Assembly: GCA_031763025.1 (NCBI GenBank) | Contig: JASSKH010000001.1 | Coordinates: 22,383,840-22,447,839 of the forward strand | Length of the DNA: 64,000 nucleotides | Reading direction: 5' to 3' | Source of the DNA: Macrocystis pyrifera | Taxonomy: Eukaryota; Sar; Phaeophyceae; Laminariales; Laminariaceae | Shown here: positions 12,301 through 21,490 of the stretch, piece by piece | Position numbering within the stretch: position 1 is the stretch's first letter | How the letters are laid out: each line of letters opens with the position of its first letter | Program-made: the position numbers and the translations under genes | Notes under the pieces: model-generated | Databases searched by the model: none | The model's input: the letters and a program-made list of their open reading frames with translations, nothing else | Told to the model about the DNA's origin: nothing

Positions 12301-14667
12301 TGCCTGTAAAGCGCAGGCAAGGCGTAAATACGTTAAAATGTACTCGTACCCAGTAAGACGTAAGACGTGACATGCACACACTCGGGATGTGAGACAGGTG
12401 CCAGCGGCGGCGGCAGCGACAATGGCAAGCAAGCGGCGCTGTATGAAGCTCCCCCGCAAACCATGTACAAACTGTGTCGCGTGTTTGCTTGTTTCGCGAG
12501 CAACGCGTAAGTACCAGGTAGTATTCGTACGGTAAACCTGTTAACCTTGCTGTCGTACAGCTCGGCCCCGCAGAAAGTACGGCGCACAAACAGACAACAG
12601 AAGTGCAGTAGGAGCAAAGCAGCAGCAACTGGTACAGCTACAGCAGTATTAACAGCCCCACCTTCTTCCCCTTGTAGCCGGCGATGGTTCCGCTGTTCGC
12701 CCCGACCTCCCACGATTCCAGCCCCATGGCCTCGGCGTGGTCCAACGCGGTCAGCTCGAGGGCCTGCTCCACCTTGGAAAACACCGTCGCAAACCCGTCG
12801 TCCACGGCTGCCGGTCGCGTCCACGCCGTCGTCCCACACGGCGGCATTCCAATTTCAACAGGGTCGTGGTATATACGAGGGAGTTGTATCATACGGGGGA
12901 CGGGGGGGGGGGGTGTACTCATTATCATGCATGGCCGTAGTCGTAGGACCATTGTTGAGGGTGCTCTCGTACTCGGTCGTCGGATACATTTATGTAACGG
13001 TATTTGGGGGTTTCCATATTCTTCATTGGGATGCTTCCTTATGTGAAGCCTTCCCTGTGTGGCTACCTGCTCGGCCCTCTTTTCTTCTTTCTACGGGACA
13101 CTATAATATATACCAGATATACGACACCCTTCTATCTTTCGCTAGCGTGTCGCCTGCGGCCCCGACCGGGGGCTGGTCAGGGTTATTCTCCAGGCCATGC
13201 AGGGATAGAGAAGAAAGATAGAAGGGTATCGTATATATATATATATTATAGAGTCTCGTAGATGGAAGGATGGCCGAGCAGGTGGCCACAGAAGGAAGGC
13301 TTCACATAAAGAAGAGAATACGAGAAGTGAATAACCGGGCGTGGTCCATATGAAATGTCCCCTTGGAGGAACATGCCTGTGGTCTCTACGTATATCATAA
13401 ATACCGCTACATAGATGCAGCCGACAATCGGGTACGAGACCACCCTCGACACACCCCCTGCTCTCATGCTCGATAAGCGGGGTAGCAAAGGATTGTCCAC
13501 CGTATCATGATGGTTCAAGCCACATACTCAAATTCATGTTATCATACCAAAAAAAAAACACAGACCTCAGAAACCCGGAATTGCAGATTTAAAGTTGAAT
13601 TTCAAATATCAAAACTCAAACTTTAAAAATCAATTCTCAATCTCAAAAATCAAATCTTCAATCTCAAAGTCGAAACTCGAATCAAATAGACCCTCGCATC
13701 CCTACAATACCGGGACGGAGCACGTCGGGGGGGTGTACTCATTATCATGCATGGCTGTAGTCGTATGACCATAGACCCTCGCCTCCCTACAATTCCGGGA
13801 CGGAGCACGTCGGGTTTTCACCGACCAGGCAGATATTGCTTGCACCTAGCGCGAAGCGCCGTGAGATGTTGGGCGAGTCGCATGAAGGCTGAGCTGCATT
13901 CTACCAAGAACCGCCTTCGAGACGGATTTTCTCGCATATGGATGACCGCGTCAATGAATTGTTTAATTTTCTGGTGTGCACACTTCCAGAGACAGAATTG
14001 AGTTTACTATTAATAGTACCTGCCTCGTAAGTGCCTCACCATATACACACTACCTGGTACGTGATATGAACGTCCCCCATGTGCGGAGTGAAGGTTTTCT
14101 CCGCAAAAAAATGATCTATAACTCGACCACCAGCCGTTGGAGGGCAGAAAGAACAAAGATAACAACACAACTCACGTCCCAGGTACATACGTACACACAT
14201 ACCAGGTACCAGGTACCAGGTATCATACTCGTATGGTTATGTACGAGAAGAGTCTGCTGACGGAAATTGCGCCGCACATTTGAAAAGAAGGGCGTCCACC
14301 TGAGCTACGAACTGCTTATCAACGGAGCTGGAAGCGTTGAACATGGCGGCAACCAGTGGCTTTCGTGGGTGGGGGGGGGGGTTAAGGAGAATGCACTAAG
14401 CCGAGACAGCTACTGCTACATACAACCTACTTGGCACATACGTGTTTGCAACCGCAGGCAAGAAAACCTTGCTAAAGTGCATCGGGTGATGTGATCGTGT
14501 GATCGCACACGATCGTACGTCATACATGCTCGTGTCGACGAACCTGACATACGTATGTTTCCTCTCGCGCAACAGCCGCTGACTCCAGTGCGCGGACCAA
14601 CGGAGCTAGTCACAAAGCCTTCGGCCATGGCCATCAGAGTGAACGCCACAACGCCGGAGATCTTCAT
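6772..14667 (-). CDS. Plastid-targeted protein of unknown family, about 194 aa, 5 exons
   Basis: Proposed exons in transcript order: 14667-14544, 12807-12662, 7922-7796, 7480-7317, 6795-6772. Phases agree at every junction (1, 0, 1, 0) and introns are GT-AG. Exon 1 encodes MKISGVVAFTLMAMAEGF, a signal peptide with an AEG-F cleavage motif, then a Ser/Gly/Arg-rich stretch ending in NIRMS, typical of bipartite targeting to a complex plastid. The mature part contains VDDGFATVFSKVEQALEL, ESWEVGANSGTIAGYKGKK, SVTMPDTAENAALL, AARWLGFLDEATEIARV and RRVWWAVTGKDKALGDRG, soluble and helix-rich. I do not recognise the family. An upstream in-frame ATG at 14721 would add 18 hydrophobic residues; I prefer 14667 because it gives a compact signal peptide. 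The 24-nt last exon (GYTGQAS then stop) is the weakest part. Exon 2 could begin further upstream, since the frame stays open through a sensible CGTTAWTRPAA. The 4.7-kb third-position intron is full of repeats. Confidence 0.6.
7980..8375. repeat. Minisatellite, degenerate units of about 45-50 bp
   Basis: About nine units around AAAATGGGAGGGTCGTGACG and AATGAGAATAATA, for example at 7996, 8062, 8095, 8128, 8288 and 8321. It lies just outside exon 7796-7922 of the plastid gene, in its largest intron. Confidence 0.75.
8695..9030. repeat. Tandem array of five 66-bp units from the left half of MITE family D
   Basis: Units start with ACGGGGGACCATAGTGAA at 8705, 8771, 8837, 8903 and 8969, a 66-bp period. 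Because 66 is a multiple of 3 the array is open in both directions: a 22-aa repeat on each strand. Neither reading has start context or codon bias that convinces me of translation. Confidence 0.85.
8969..9069. mobile_element. MITE family D copy at the end of a tandem array
   Basis: Family D elements are about 100-120 bp with inverted ends: ACGGGGGACCATAGTAAATA at the left and TATTTACTATGGTCCCCCGT at the right, around an A/T-rich core. Here the right end is TATTTACTATGGTCCTCCGT. No coding sequence, so a non-autonomous DNA transposon is likely. Confidence 0.6.
9805..9925. repeat. GGGTC repeat with opposing GACCC repeat
   Basis: (GGGTC)n at 9805-9835, again near 9868, followed by CGACC/GACCC units at 9888-9925. 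The two halves can pair as a hairpin. Confidence 0.75.
10799..10888. repeat. GGAA/GGAAG microsatellite
   Basis: Tandem GAAGGAAGGAAGG with occasional CAGG interruptions. It lies in the large intron of the minus-strand plastid gene. Confidence 0.9.
11485..11705 (+). mobile_element. Family B C-tailed element
   Basis: Sense-oriented copy: CCATATGCAAGAAAGTCCGC, GGTGTTCAGCAGGATGCACG, TGTCTGCCTGGTCGATAAAA, GTGCTCCGTCCCGGCATTGT, then GCATGAGTACCCCCCCGCCC. It is followed after about 15 bp by a G run. It lies in an intron of the minus-strand plastid gene. Confidence 0.6.
12905..13722 (-). mobile_element. Family B element split by a foldback insertion
   Basis: The tail half (G run, TGTACTCATTATCATGCATG, to about 12950) and the next part of the same family (GACCCTCGCATCCCTACAAT, from about 13688) are separated by roughly 735 bp that include a long foldback element. 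In intact copies these two parts are adjacent, so the simplest reading is an insertion into an older family B copy. Confidence 0.55.
12955..13455. mobile_element. Long foldback (inverted-repeat) element
   Basis: The left arm, about 12955-13140, is repeated as a diverged reverse complement at about 13205-13455. Matching segments include CTTATGTGAAGCCTTCC (13038 on) against GGAAGGCTTCACATAAAG (13293 on), and CACCCTTCTATCTTTC against GAAAGATAGAAGGGTATC. The right arm has about 85 extra bp. A spacer of about 65 bp separates them. There is no coding capacity, so this is a non-autonomous foldback or MITE-like element. Confidence 0.65.
13719..13965 (-). mobile_element. C-tailed short element, family B, near-complete copy
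   Basis: Family B is about 230 bp. Read on the minus strand it starts near CCATATGCGAGAAAATCCG and runs through CTGCCTGGTCGGTGAAAACC and GTGCTCCGTCCC. It then continues through ATGGTCATACGACTACAGCC and GCATGATAATGAGTAC and ends in a run of C. On the plus strand it therefore appears headed by a G run. No A/B box or long open frame is seen. The copy follows directly on the interrupted copy at 12905-13722. Confidence 0.65.
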
Positions 14668-15109
14668 GATTCTCAAGCACTCGAGGAGGACAAATACAAT
14701 GATGGTGTGAAGAGTTTTCATTTCGCATGCTCAATTTGGGTGTTCCAATATATTCGGAAGCGTATTTTGAAACGGAAAGTCATTTTTTTTTCGCGAGGTT
14801 TCGGCGCTCGCGGATCTCGTGCCAGAACAAGAAGAGCGGCCACCGCAGCCGGACAGAGCTACATAGCAAGCTCGACGTGGAAGCGCCATCAATAGGCTGC
14901 CGATAGTTGTCTGAACTGCCCCAAGGATTTTCATCGCTGCTGTGAGCTGCGGCTTTGATTCTTCTGCGAGGCAGCCCTTGTTGGCACGACACATGATAGA
15001 AAGCTGCAAGTACTCGCCATCGTAGAGCTTCTTCAGCAAGAACAGCAGTGTTGCGGGTCATCTCATCACAGTGTTTACTTGGTCGGCAAAACACAAGAAC
15101 ACCTAAAAC
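14668..15109. promoter_or_regulatory. Candidate bidirectional promoter between two divergent genes
   Basis: 442 bp separate the start codon of the minus-strand plastid gene (14667) from that of the plus-strand membrane protein (15110). No TATA box is convincing. A minus-strand open frame here (15039-14731) has no recognisable domain and is probably chance. The regulatory role is inferred from position only. Confidence 0.4.
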
Positions 15110-18100
15110 ATGTCTAGCAGCAAAATCCACTCGGTCCCGGCCGCCGCGTACGACGTCGGCGAGGAAGACACCACCGGGAGACGCGAAGAAGCAGCCCAGC
15201 GAGACGACGACCTCGACCCGTTCTCGGGAACGGGCGCGGCTGCGGCTACCGACCACGACCCCTCCCACCCACGCCGACCTCTCGAAGCGGTGGATCTAGG
15301 CGTTTCCGGGCTGCGCGTCCACGCACCCTGGCCAGGGCTACGCGAAGTATGCAAAGGCTGTGGCGCCCCGAGTGTGAGTGGATTGGGGTCCGGTCCGCAG
15401 ACATGCGAGCAATGTCCCGGTCAGGTGCCACCGGTGTTTTTCGGGGCAGGGAAGGCGGGCGGGGGAGGTAAGCAGCAGCCCGTCGGGAAAGCAGGGAGGG
15501 AGGTGGCGGTGACGTCAGTGCGGGAGGTCGCCCTCAGCAAGGAGCACGCGTCCGTTCTGCGCCGGACGGGGACGGTGATGCTGGGGATGTCTTCCTTGCT
15601 ATTCGTGCTGTTGCTTTGTGCATGGTGAGTGTTTGCTTTCATGAAGGAACAGCATGTAAACATCAGCCGTTGATGCAAAGCCAACTACATAAGAGTTCGT
15701 ACCTGGTACTTTTTTTGTTTTTTGTTTTTTTAATCATTACTTTTACTTTCCAGACTAAGTCGTAGGAGGTTTTACCCTCAGCGATCTTCTGGACAAGCCG
15801 TGGTAGCAGGTGTCGTCCCTCCTCCCCCCCGGTACGTGCATTTATTTTTGGTCGCGCATAGGGTTCAGCATTCCCACTGCTCATCGATTTTCATCGAATG
15901 TCGCTAACTCACGCTCGCGCGCTTTCCGCTAATCAATTTTTTATGCAAGAAAAAGTCCCTACGAGCATGCACTCGGTGAGACTGCACAGCAAATAACTGA
16001 GATTGCTCGTGAGACACTGCTGTGTAGTTGGAGGCGTGAACATTGATCGACTGGTTTTTGATATACCGACTGACTTTACTTTGTGCGTGCGAGAGGCGCT
16101 CACTGGCGACAGTAGCAAGCACCATGCTTGGGTTGGAACATGGAAGCAACCGCTAAAAAATCGCTGCCAGTGTTCCGTGCTCGGTCGCCTTTTTTTTGTT
16201 AACGTACAGTACACAACATTGCGAGCTCCAACTTCCAGGCTGCATGTGCAGGCGTAAAGCCGTCGACACCACATAACTGCTACGAGTACGTATAGCCCCT
16301 ATAGCCCTTGGTCCAGCTTTGAAAAAAATCTTGACATGCACTTGAATTGAAACCCTAATACCAACCCTTTTGTTTGTGCACGTGTAGCTGTCGGATGCGC
16401 CCAATTGTTGCACGCGCGGTCTATACACCATGATCATCGAGGAAGAGCGGAAGAGCGGTAGGTATAAATTCACCACTGTATACCACAACACACCCTCAGA
16501 AGAGCAATTCCTGATTGTCAAAGGCTCCGATACATAAACCACAAAGGAGAAAGCCGTACCTTTTCGTCACGCTCTACCCTCACATATGTACACGAGGAGT
16601 ATCTTGGCACCAAACCCCGGGTCGTATCGCTAACATCAGCGACTGCTTCGCCAGACGAGCCTTACCCACATTCGAGAAGACTCATGCATCCGAAATAATG
16701 CCTAGACACACAATACAAAACCCCAGAATAAGTATGAAACCGTCAGATATTCCCAGACCAGTATTGAGTACAGCGTATCACAGACAACCCTAACCCCGGC
16801 CGTCTGGGAAACGGAAACATTGTGTATTTAAACCTCAGGGGTCCACGAAAAAAAATATTTCGCCCCTCCGCTACCCATTTCGAGACCCAAACAGGGGGGG
16901 TGTATACTAAAACCGAATACAATATAAATCTTGAGAAAACTAGCTTTTCGTAATTTCGTCCAGAATTCCCGCCGCGCTGGTTTGATTTTCATTTCGACAC
17001 TGGGAAGGCGTGTAGGTCGTGTTCTCTTTTTATCGAGCACGCTTTTGAAATAAACAGGAGTTACTGCTGTACCTGACACCTGGTATTAATGGTGTAGACT
17101 ATCAACCATTTCTTCGAGTCTGGGTCAAGTCGTAAACACTTCTGAGTTCTGAGCCAGGAGAAATCGTTTCGCCCGCCTTACTTTTTCGGCGGAAGAGCGG
17201 ATGTTCTCTCTTTCCAGGTTCGAACAAACCACACACACGCTATTTATGAAAATTACGGTGTGTGGCCGCATCTGGCGTGGTGTGCTGTGGGTTGACTCCG
17301 TTCACTCCGATAATCATCACATTGTGATTTTTGCTCGATGTTTCGGTATTTCGGGTTGTAAGCGAAATCAAGGTCGTCGTGCCCTTTTCTCCTCGCACTT
17401 GTAGGTAAGGCTTTCTTTTTGTTTCGTATCGCATTCCGTAAGAGGAATCCTTAGGCTGGGGAAAAGGGCTATCAGAGATTATTTTGACGCCAAATATCTG
17501 CGACTCTCACCTCGGACAAAACGATTCCCACTTCTTGGTTTTGACATCTCATTCCTGGTCTGTAAGATCTAGCTCATGTTGCCGGGTAGAAGCCGTAAAT
17601 CCTGCATATCTACTTCTGCTGTAGAATATGCTTCCTGGGTTGGATCTGTGCTACACAGTATATCATAACGGCAGGTTAGGGATCTACTGTACATGATCTG
17701 TCTGATCTGTCCCAAGTTTGTCGTGATTTTCACGACATGTGTAACTCTTGTAATATTCTATCAGTAGTATTAATAGTGGTCTTCGCTATATCGCTACCTA
17801 TTTGCTCTTAGGGCCCAGGCACAGCGACCAAACACCAAAAGGAGTGCGGTTTCGTCAACCGTCTGTACGAAGAGCGTCAGCACGCAGCAGTACGAGTAGT
17901 ATGTCGCTTTTGTCGTTGGGCTACGTGTATGGTGGCCCGGACACCACATTCACGAGCTCGGGCTGCTTCGTGCTGGACGACGCTCGAATCGTAACAGTTT
18001 CCCGTCAATTTTGCGCCTGAAGCCCCAAGAGGGTTGAAGAGTAGCCCTCTTCATTCGGTTTGACTGCCATCTCAGATAAAGTGCGTACGGCATATAAAAA

Positions 18101-19400
18101 TATAAAGCCCTACTTGTATACGTTATTCAAGGCCAGATGTAAAAGAGAAAGGGACTGTCCTGAGCGGGCGCGATTTCGACTCACGACGAAACCTATTGAC
18201 AGGTACATGTCACCCTTCGTTGTTTCTGCCGCTAGGCCCAGTATGCCGTCCGTTCTTTAGCTGACGCTACACGGATAACGCCGTTACCGCCGCTGTAAAC
18301 AGTGGTCTGCACCACGCTCGACTACACGCCTCCTTTCACCGTTGCGTTGATCGTGATACATCATTTGGCATGTCCAAAACAAAGCCTGGTTGCGCTTGAA
18401 AGCGCAGACGACATTTCTAGTTTGCTTCAAATAATCACGAGATATCTCCGCCCAGCAACTGCTGGCCGACTACAGTACTGGCAGCAGGACTGTCCGCTAG
18501 CGTGCTGTATTAGTCTGCCTGCATCGTTCCGCTGTGTATCCGCTTGGTATTGCCCTCACGCGACCAATCAACCAATGCCTCGCTGCCGCCACCAAGGGCA
18601 ATTCCTCCAACAAGCCAAAAATATGAACCAACACGCCTCATTCTCTCACAACAAGCCGTGACTTCTTCTCGGTTCTGTTCACGATATCTAGTGATCCTCT
18701 CCTTTATGATTGCATACTGAGCTGATCGACATATATAGGCCGACCACCACTCCGGGGCCGTTTCGAACCATGACGACCACTAGCCGGGAGCCGTTTCGGA
18801 CCAACGGCCTTATACTTTTCGCACGAAAACCCCCGCCTTAAGACTTTTTTTTCTAATTGTGTCCCCGGTCTTCTTCCGCCCGTCCCCAACGCCGTTCTCT
18901 CACACCTCTGTGTTTCCATCTCTGTTTCTTCACAAACCAGGCGTGGCATCGACTTCTCACTCGTGCGCGATTTTTCACCCTGGCTGGGCGTCTACGTTCC
19001 GATACCTCTCGGTCTCCTGAACGGCGCCTGGTCGCTTCACTGCGCCAGCTGCGGGTACGTTAGGCACCAGGGCTCCGGCTCGTGCGCCACACGCGCGGGG
19101 TTCTGCGGCACGGCGTGGGGGTGCTCTGGTCCCTCTTGCGCCCTTAACTTGGGGCTCGACCTCGGGCTGCTGATTACGGCGATACTCGCTGCTCTGCCGG
19201 CGGGGGCGTCAGCGAAAGGGTGCGGGTACGAGTGCTTCGTGCTTCTGTGCTTCCCGTGCGCGCCTGGCGGCGGGGAGGGCATGGCCGTGGCGATGGTGCT
19301 GGCAACGCTGGGATTGGCGTCGGCGGCCGGATGTAAGATGTGGTCGATGGCGTTTTCGGTGCGGGAGGAACGCGGGATGGTTGGTTTTTTACCCTGGTAG
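15110..19400 (+). CDS. Zinc-ribbon-like multipass membrane protein, 324 aa, 2 exons
   Basis: Exon 1 is 15110-15624 and exon 2 is 18941-19400, joined across a GTGAGT donor and a pyrimidine-rich CCAG acceptor; TG plus G restores a Trp codon, so the phase is exact. The start ATG follows an A-rich leader. Residues 1-70 are acidic, Ala/Ser-rich and probably disordered. A CKGC...CEQC pair of CxxC knuckles near residues 82-103 looks like a zinc ribbon. A hydrophobic segment, VMLGMSSLLFVLLLCAW, runs across the splice junction. Exon 2 has Cys-rich stretches (HCASCGYV, GFCGTAWGCSGPSC) and two more hydrophobic segments (LGLDLGLLITAILAALPAGA and VAMVLATLGLASAAGC), ending in FLPW. Function is unknown. The Cys-rich loops between membrane spans suggest metal binding or disulfides. 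The 3.3-kb intron holds a SINE copy (15705-15990) and a GATC-rich repeat. The gene is divergent from the plastid gene starting at 14667. Confidence 0.65.
15705..15990 (-). mobile_element. SINE family A, 5'-shortened copy in an intron
   Basis: Minus-strand copy in the intron of the zinc-ribbon membrane protein gene. The A-rich tail (ATTAAAAAAACAAAAAAC read on the minus strand) is at the low-coordinate end, about 15710-15735. The head is cut near the B box, leaving GTCTCACCGAGTGCATGCTC. Confidence 0.65.
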
Positions 19401-20139
19401 AAGGAAGGGGTTTTTTCCTTGGTAAATAAAGGCGCGCAGGGGGGGGGGGGGGAGGGGGTTGTTTGTGACGGAGAGACAACGCGTGCGGTTGTAGCTGTTC
19501 TCTACCGCACCACGGTGGTTCCGCCTTGATCCACAGACGCTACGTATGATACGTTTTGTCACTTTTTTTATTGTTCTGTATGTGTCCTCACCGTGTGCGA
19601 TATAATAGCGTTTACGAGTGGATACGCTATGCTGGGGTAAGCTGCCGCTAAACGCAGGAAAATCGTCGAAAAACAAGGCGAACCGCGCGACACGCCACGC
19701 CCAGAGTGACTTTTTGTTCTACTTGCGTGTTTTCCCTTCTTCGTACGCCTAGATGCCCGGTGTTGTTTCCACGAATTTTACTGGTCGCGCTGTGTTTCCT
19801 TGTTTTTTTCGTTTATGTTTAGCCTGTCGCGAAAGTCGTTGTAGACGCCACCCTCACCACCACAGCAATTTTGGGTGTCTTAGTGTCCTTCGATGCATGG
19901 ACCCACCCGCGTTATTTTGTACCATTCCGTCCGGACTTCTAAGAACCGTTTTGGATGTTCATATTAACACCGAAAAATGCCCTCTTCTTTGCAGACAGAG
20001 TAGTAATTTCGGTCGTGGTAGTAGTAGCAGACTGCTTAGATGTTGGAGGTGTGTGTTTCAATCGCCACCTTAAGGTGATGGGTTTTATTTTTGGGCGCAA
20101 CGCTGACAGGGTAGGTGTGTGTAGGAACAGCGCAAAGTT

Positions 20140-20620
20140 GGGAAGGGGGGGGGGGGGGGGGGGGAAGGAGGGGGTCCGTTTTTGTCGAGGTGCTTAACTC
20201 AGTGCCGAGGGGGCGCAACTCTAGCAGGGCGTGGGAACAACGCAAGGGTCGGGGGGGGGGGGGGGGGGGGGGGGGGTTGTTATCAAGGTGCTTATCCCAG
20301 CACCGAGGGACAGCTCACGTTGAAGGGGGGGGGGGTGTACGCGATAGGAGAGATGTACTCGATCTCATGCATGGCCGTAGTCAAAGGGAGGGGGGGGGTT
20401 GGCACGTAACACTGACGGAGTGTATAAAGAGCGCAATTCGAGGGGGGGGGGGGGCGTACTTATGTTTGCTTGCCTTTGTCATTCGACTATTGACCGCTCA
20501 TCCCTTTCGAGACGGAGCACGGGGGGGGGGGGGGGTAGAGGATCTGTTGCTATCGAGGTGCTTAACCTAGCACCAGGGGGCGGCTTGCGTTGGAAGGGAG
20601 CGGCAGGTCTTTGCATGCAG
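20140..20620. repeat. Cluster of G-run-bounded repeat fragments
   Basis: Five G tracts of roughly 10-25 bases lie within 480 bp. Between them are three copies of a sequence with TCGAGGTGCTTAACTCAG or close (about 20185, 20287, 20552), a family B tail fragment (GATCTCATGCATGGCCGTAG, 20359) and a family C fragment (CATTCGACTATTGACCGCTC, 20480). This looks like repeated insertion into, or recombination at, G tracts. Confidence 0.6.
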
Positions 20621-21311
20621 AGATACGCCTTTAGAAGCGAAAACGCGAAGTGTACGAGGCCCTGACATTCGAAAATAGTGCGGCTTTTGCAGACACAAAT
20701 CATGGCTGGAGAAAGCAAGAGGTCGGTCAGAGACGTGAAGTCTTGAAGCCTGTTTTGGGTCTTTTCTTAGCGCCGTGTGCATGTACTCGTGTTCCGAATC
20801 GAGGACGGATACAAGCGTGTTGGTCGTTGCGTGTTGACAGGTGGAAATCTCCAATTGTGTAGTCTGCTGTGGTGACCCCTACTGTAGATATGATTCAACC
20901 ATTTTAACACCCAAGGTGTCGTATGTTTATCGCAGTAAGCGGTGTACGGTTGACAGGGTCCTTGCGGAGTGGTTGCTGCCATTCCAATGTCCGTAATGTA
21001 AGGAGGTGTTACCTATGTATGGAAGGCATTCCAGCTTGCGGCTGGGCAAGTGGAAGCCATGGGCTATGGCGGAAAGACGCTCCTTAGAGTGAAAGCAAGG
21101 GTCGTAGGTCATGTTGTGTCGTGCCTTCGAAATTTGTTTTTGGTGGTCGTCGATACATCCATGTCGACGCCTACTATGCGATACTATGACTCTGTATCAT
21201 GCAGAAGACGCGCCAACGTCAACAAAGAGAGATGCAAAAATATCAATCGCCTCCCAGCAGCAAGCGCCAATTGGCAGCCAATACGAAGGTGCGCATGAGC
21301 ACAGCAGATGA

Positions 21312-21490
21312 GCGGGGGGGTGTGCCCGTGACATGCATGGCCGCAGTCGTATGGCCATAGACCTTCGCATCCCTACAATGCCGGGGCGGAGCACGTCGGG
21401 TTTTCACCGACGAGGTAGACATTGCTTCCACCGAGCGCGAAGCGCCTTGAGGCGTTGGGCGAATCGCGTCGAGGGTGGGGGGGGGGGATT
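21312..21490 (-). mobile_element. Family B element, truncated
   Basis: Minus-strand copy. The C tail is seen as GCGGGGGGGTGTGCCCGTG, followed by GCATGGCCGCAGTCGTATGG, GCCGGGGCGGAGCACGTCGG and CGAAGCGCCTTGAGGCGTTG, then a second G run at 21476-21487 where family homology stops. Confidence 0.6.

Noticed and set aside
14731-15039. 102-aa minus-strand frame between the divergent genes
   Set aside because: No recognisable motif, and it lies in the intergenic interval; likely chance in GC-rich DNA.
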